The position numbers and the translations under genes were made by a program. From Nitrososphaeraceae archaeon (GTDB lineage Archaea; Thermoproteota; Nitrososphaeria; Nitrososphaerales; Nitrososphaeraceae): a stretch of DNA of 9,286 bases. Positions 7,399 to 9,286 of this stretch are shown here, piece after piece (positions within the stretch are counted from its first letter, which is position 1; each line of letters begins with the position of its first letter). Location of the stretch: NCBI GenBank assembly GCA_030038695.1, contig JASHSN010000086.1, positions 1 through 9,286 on the forward strand, in the 5' to 3' direction. The notes beneath the pieces are model-generated. The model was not told the origin of the DNA, did not search any database, and worked only from the letters and a program-made list of their open reading frames with translations.

Positions 7399-7692
7399 TC
7401 ATCCAGTGGTATATCGTACATCGTACATCTGGGATAACTCATACCGTGTAACTTCTCCAGTTTTTGAATCGCCTAAATCACGCAGAAAATTAATGTCATG
7501 TGGTGACACTGGAGTTTCTTCGCTTCGTATTCCACTTACGCTTTTGTTATGTAGATATGTCTCTTCAACTTCAGTTAAATCTACAAAGGGGAGACCAGTT
7601 GCGTCTACACAGGTGCATTCAAACTGCGTTTCTGCTAGGCATTCAGAGCAATAAAACCTAGAACCCTTTATATTAGAAGACGAAGTAGTCAT
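7399..7692 (-). CDS. Small zinc-finger protein, 3' end probably frameshifted
   Basis: A 97-aa protein with a cysteine module C15-x2-C18-x7-C26-x-C28, a likely zinc-binding knuckle, followed by a linker and a C-terminal segment TRYELSQMY. I recognise no named family. As it stands it ends with DVRYTTG just after a 7-bp tandem duplication. Removing one 7-bp unit joins it to an open frame that adds YDIPLDEIERLIRLKETMN and stops with a TGA overlapping the TTG of the next gene. The joined ELSQMYDIPLDEIERLI looks like a helix-turn-helix, so the intact product was probably a zinc-finger plus HTH regulator or DNA-binding protein of about 108 aa. The ATG at 7692 overlaps the previous stop (ATGA). The current frame may be a recent mutation, a phase-variable state or an assembly error. 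Confidence 0.75.
   Translation of the reverse strand: MTTSSSNIKGSRFYCSECLAETQFECTCVDATGLPFVDLTEVEETYLHNKSVSGIRSEETPVSPHDINFLRDLGDSKTGEVTRYELSQMYDVRYTTG
7413..7429. repeat. 7-bp tandem repeat (ATCGTAC x2.4) causing a frameshift
   Basis: ATCGTAC at 7413-7419 is repeated at 7420-7426 and followed by ATC. The unit is not a multiple of three and sits exactly where the 97-aa gene loses its natural reading frame. It is a typical product of slipped-strand replication. Confidence 0.85.
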
Positions 7693-7919
7693 TGTTGCAG
7701 TTCGTCACCTCCTAATGGCGTTATCTGCACCGTTGAAGCCTCAACCGGGCGACCAACCTGCAGAGGTTTCAACGACTTATTTTTCTTTGTTCTAACTGTT
7801 GTACGGCACCGAGGACATAGGGTAAAAAATGGGTTCTTCCCCCCGTAGTCCCATGAGTGTTCACATCTCTGACAAACTAGATTGTGTTTCTGTTTGTCTA
7901 TTACTTTATTTTTAGTCAA
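7689..7919 (-). CDS. Small zinc-ribbon protein, first gene of the replication operon
   Basis: A 76-aa protein with a C4 zinc ribbon: CQRC (residues 16-19) and CPRC (35-38), with HSWDYGG between them and a lysine/arginine-rich stretch (VRTKKNKSLKP) after the second pair. Such short ribbons are common in archaeal transcription and replication accessory proteins. The exact role cannot be read. Nucleic-acid binding or autoregulation of the operon is plausible. The only possible start in frame is TTG at 7919, because a stop lies three codons upstream and no ATG precedes the ribbon. There is no SD at proper spacing, but a TATA box lies about 26 bp upstream, so the message is probably leaderless. 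The stop overlaps the next gene's start (ATGA). Confidence 0.75.
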   Translation of the reverse strand: MTKNKVIDKQKHNLVCQRCEHSWDYGGKNPFFTLCPRCRTTVRTKKNKSLKPLQVGRPVEASTVQITPLGGDELQQ

Positions 7920-7940
7920 CTTCCGCTATAGATATCCCTT

Positions 7941-7950
7941 CTTTATAAAG
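7941..7950 (-). promoter_or_regulatory. Archaeal TATA box for the replication operon
   Basis: CTTTATAAAG, a symmetric match to the archaeal TATA consensus. Its centre is about 26 bp before the TTG at 7919, so transcription by the TBP/TFB machinery should begin at or within a few bases of the first codon. A clear purine-rich BRE is not evident just upstream. No other gap in the operon exceeds about 40 nt, so this is the likely promoter for all seven genes down to the methylase. Confidence 0.65.
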
Positions 7951-8220
7951 CTGAGCACGAAAGATTTCACTTTTGTCTGAATCCCGTCAGGTGTCTAACC
8001 TTTTGACTATGTAACCAAAATGTGCATTTCAAATACGAATCGAATACAGCTAGAGTTAACGGATAGAAAGCAATTTGTTAAAGTTGTGACCGTGTAGGTT
8101 ACGGATAAAAGAAAATGAATTCCAGATGGGTAATAGGAATGGGGAGAGATTGACTAAACAGAGGTACGCATTCCAGGCCAGTATGAATTCGGCTATTGGA
8201 AAGAGATGCAATGAGGGAAA

Positions 8221-8252
8221 GGAGGGTCCGATGCGGTCTCCCTCCCGGGAGG
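8221..8252. repeat. GC-rich hairpin overlapping a perfect 12-bp palindrome
   Basis: GGAGGG (8221-8226) can pair with CCCTCC (8240-8245), with an inner CCG-ATG-CGG stem-loop (8228-8236). The second arm overlaps the perfect palindrome CCTCCCGGGAGG (8241-8252), so the two structures are mutually exclusive. It stands out in an AT-rich region. It could be a protein-binding site, a structured RNA element or part of an origin. No T-tract follows on either strand, so it is not an obvious terminator. Confidence 0.6.
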
Positions 8253-8347
8253 ACAGACAATATTGGCTGCTGTTAGAATCGATTAGTTCCGCAAATTTAC
8301 TAATTCATTATACGCCATTTGAATTGTCATGCCAATAATCAATAGGT

Positions 8348-9088
8348 TTAGATTGATAGATGTGACCTCACCATTTCCTTAACTAGATAAGAAATGTCTT
8401 CAGGGGAAACCTCATTTAATACCTGTTTATATATTGCTTCATCAAAGTACTGGTCTACTTCCGATAAGAGTAATTGTTTTAATGTGGTTGGTTGCAATGC
8501 TTGTAGTGCGTCAAGTTCGATCTGGAATACTTTGCCCTCGTTATTACGTCTAAATTCGTCGCTATTGTTGTCCTTCAATAGTTTTGCCATAACTCCGGAA
8601 TCGATTGTATTCTTCAAATGTTCAAGGTTAAACTCGTCTATCTGCTGCTTAGTTATCGCTACCCTCTTGATTTCAATCCCGTAATCTGATATCTTTTGTT
8701 TCAGCCATCTATACATTCGATCGCCGGATGGGTCGTAATCTCCAAAATACAAAACATGAATATTCTTTCCTTCACTCTGTTTCTTCCTCAAACGTTCGAT
8801 GTTGTTATTTAGGAACTCAAAGCCTGTCCAGCCCCTATTAGGCACAATACGGATATGCCTATCCTTTAGTATCGAACTAAAGGTTCCAGTCATCGCATCC
8901 TTTTCGATCCACACTTCTACATAATGGGGCTGTTTGTACCACCTTGGTATAGTATCGTAATATTCTTTGGCTGCGTTATCTAGATAAGAAATTCCAGCTC
9001 CAACATATTCTTCAGGACTCTGAAAATCATCATTAATATCTATTATTCTTCTGCTATTGTCAACGAATGAATGGTATATTATGTGCAT
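8348..9088 (-). CDS. TOPRIM-domain protein related to Spo11/topoisomerase VI subunit A, N-terminally truncated
   Basis: A 246-aa fragment with a clear TOPRIM fold: the acidic motif VEVWIEKDAM (E62) and the motif YFGDYDPSGDRM (D117, D119, D123) are the metal-binding residues shared with TopoVI-A/Spo11 TOPRIM domains. Relatives with the pairing EKDA...GDYDPSGD usually carry about 100 extra N-terminal residues forming a winged-helix domain before this region. Here only about 57 residues precede VEVW. The ATG at 9088 has no SD, and upstream in the same frame there are only two codons before the TGA that ends the IS630 transposase. I infer that the IS insertion removed the 5' end and promoter, leaving a probable pseudogene unless it is transcribed from within the IS. 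The 3' part appears complete. The original role was probably DNA cleavage or strand passage in accessory DNA metabolism. Confidence 0.85.
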   Translation of the reverse strand: MHIIYHSFVDNSRRIIDINDDFQSPEEYVGAGISYLDNAAKEYYDTIPRWYKQPHYVEVWIEKDAMTGTFSSILKDRHIRIVPNRGWTGFEFLNNNIERLRKKQSEGKNIHVLYFGDYDPSGDRMYRWLKQKISDYGIEIKRVAITKQQIDEFNLEHLKNTIDSGVMAKLLKDNNSDEFRRNNEGKVFQIELDALQALQPTTLKQLLLSEVDQYFDEAIYKQVLNEVSPEDISYLVKEMVRSHLSI

Positions 9089-9094
9089 AATAAG

Positions 9095-9286
9095 TCAAGT
9101 GTCATATCTAATGTCGTCATACCATCTACCAAATGTTTTGTCCAGATATTCTGATATTGCAGTTTTTTGCTCTTCTATATGATCGTAGAATCTGTTTGCA
9201 CATATGTTTGATTTTATCCGCTGATTTACCTTCCTCTCATTTGGATTTAGATATGGAGCCTTCTTTGGAAGATAAATTATGGTTAA
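9095..9286 (-). CDS. IS630-family transposase, C-terminal fragment at window edge
   Basis: The last 63 codons of a DDE transposase, open to the right edge. The segment IYLPKKAPYLNPNERKVNQ matches the IS630/Tc1-mariner C-terminal signature LPxxxPxLNPxE, in which the Glu is the third catalytic acid (DDE). It ends ...GRWYDDIRYDT then TGA at 9097-9095. IS630 elements insert at TA and end a few bases beyond the transposase stop, so the IS boundary should lie within roughly the next few tens of bases, i.e. at or inside the start of the TOPRIM frame. No terminal inverted repeat can be assigned because the other end of the IS is outside the window. Confidence 0.88.
   Translation of the reverse strand, partial: LTIIYLPKKAPYLNPNERKVNQRIKSNICANRFYDHIEEQKTAISEYLDKTFGRWYDDIRYDT

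Larger units (their letters stand above)
7920..8347. other. 428-bp gene-free region with repeats, hairpin and operon promoter; candidate origin or control region
   Basis: No convincing gene is seen on either strand. The half near the operon contains two related direct repeats, GTTAACGGATAGAAAG (8055-8070) and GTTACGGATAAAAGA (8098-8112). Additional TAACC/GTAACC copies lie at 7996 and 8011, making GTAACC/GGTTAC an inverted pair. The segment around 8220-8255 is locally GC-rich, with a hairpin and a palindrome listed separately. TTCCA and TTGGAA half-sites (around 8171-8200) faintly recall archaeal origin boxes but do not match a full ORB. Its position next to a replicase operon makes an origin or regulator-binding region reasonable, but this is inference. 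Confidence 0.4.

Noticed and set aside
8111..8200. Archaeal origin recognition boxes (mini-ORB)
   Set aside because: TTCCA and TGGAA half-sites are present, but no copy has the full spacing and flanking bases. Origin function is kept only as a broader inference for the region.
8221..8252. Hairpin as a transcription terminator for the TOPRIM gene
   Set aside because: There is no T-tract on the transcribed side, and archaeal termination relies mainly on T-runs. It also lies about 100 bp past the gene end.
8126..8338. A 70-codon plus-strand open frame in the gene-free region
   Set aside because: It has no recognisable domain, no SD and no convincing promoter. It runs across the GC-rich hairpin and palindrome and has atypical composition. 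It is more likely chance.

Overview
The window looks archaeal. The best fit is an accessory or mobile replicon, or an integrated element, of an ammonia-oxidising archaeon (Nitrososphaeria/Thaumarchaeota). This assignment is inferred from several signs: an MCM-type AAA+ helicase with an N-terminal zinc module, a family B DNA polymerase, an XPD/Rad3-like helicase with cysteines placed as for an Fe-S cluster, an archaeal-style PCNA-binding tail, a TATA box (CTTTATAAAG) whose spacing predicts a leaderless transcript, and the C-terminus of an IS630-type transposase of a kind I associate with soil thaumarchaea. No rRNA, tRNA or CRISPR array is visible.

Layout, read on the minus strand from right to left. 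The right edge (9286-9095) holds the last 63 codons of an IS630-family transposase. Two codons after its stop, in the same frame, begins a Spo11/TopoVI-A-like TOPRIM protein (9088-8348), which seems to have lost its N-terminal domain, probably because the IS inserted there. Next comes a gene-free stretch of about 430 bp (7920-8347) with repeated GTTA(A)CGGATA motifs, a perfect 12-bp palindrome and a GC-rich hairpin. It ends in the TATA box that should drive the main operon.

The operon runs from 7919 to beyond the left edge as seven tightly packed minus-strand genes. In order they are: a 76-aa zinc ribbon; a 97-aa zinc-finger protein whose 3' end is probably frameshifted by a 7-bp tandem duplication; a 171-aa basic protein of unknown function; a 1389-aa fusion of an MCM replicative helicase and a family B DNA polymerase; a DinG/XPD-like superfamily 2 helicase; a 69-aa protein ending in a PCNA-interacting (PIP) motif; and a D12-class adenine-N6 DNA methyltransferase cut by the window edge. 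Every junction is overlapping, abutting or separated by no more than 10 nt once the duplication is discounted.

Taken together, the operon reads as a replication module. One polypeptide carries both the unwinding motor and the proofreading polymerase, a second helicase and a possible PCNA-tethering peptide accompany it, and a methylase marks the product. The MCM-PolB fusion is the outstanding feature. Its MCM Walker B aspartate is replaced by Asn and the first Asp of PolB motif C is replaced by Phe, while the other main catalytic motifs are in place. No Orc1/Cdc6, primase, PCNA, integrase or capsid gene is visible here.
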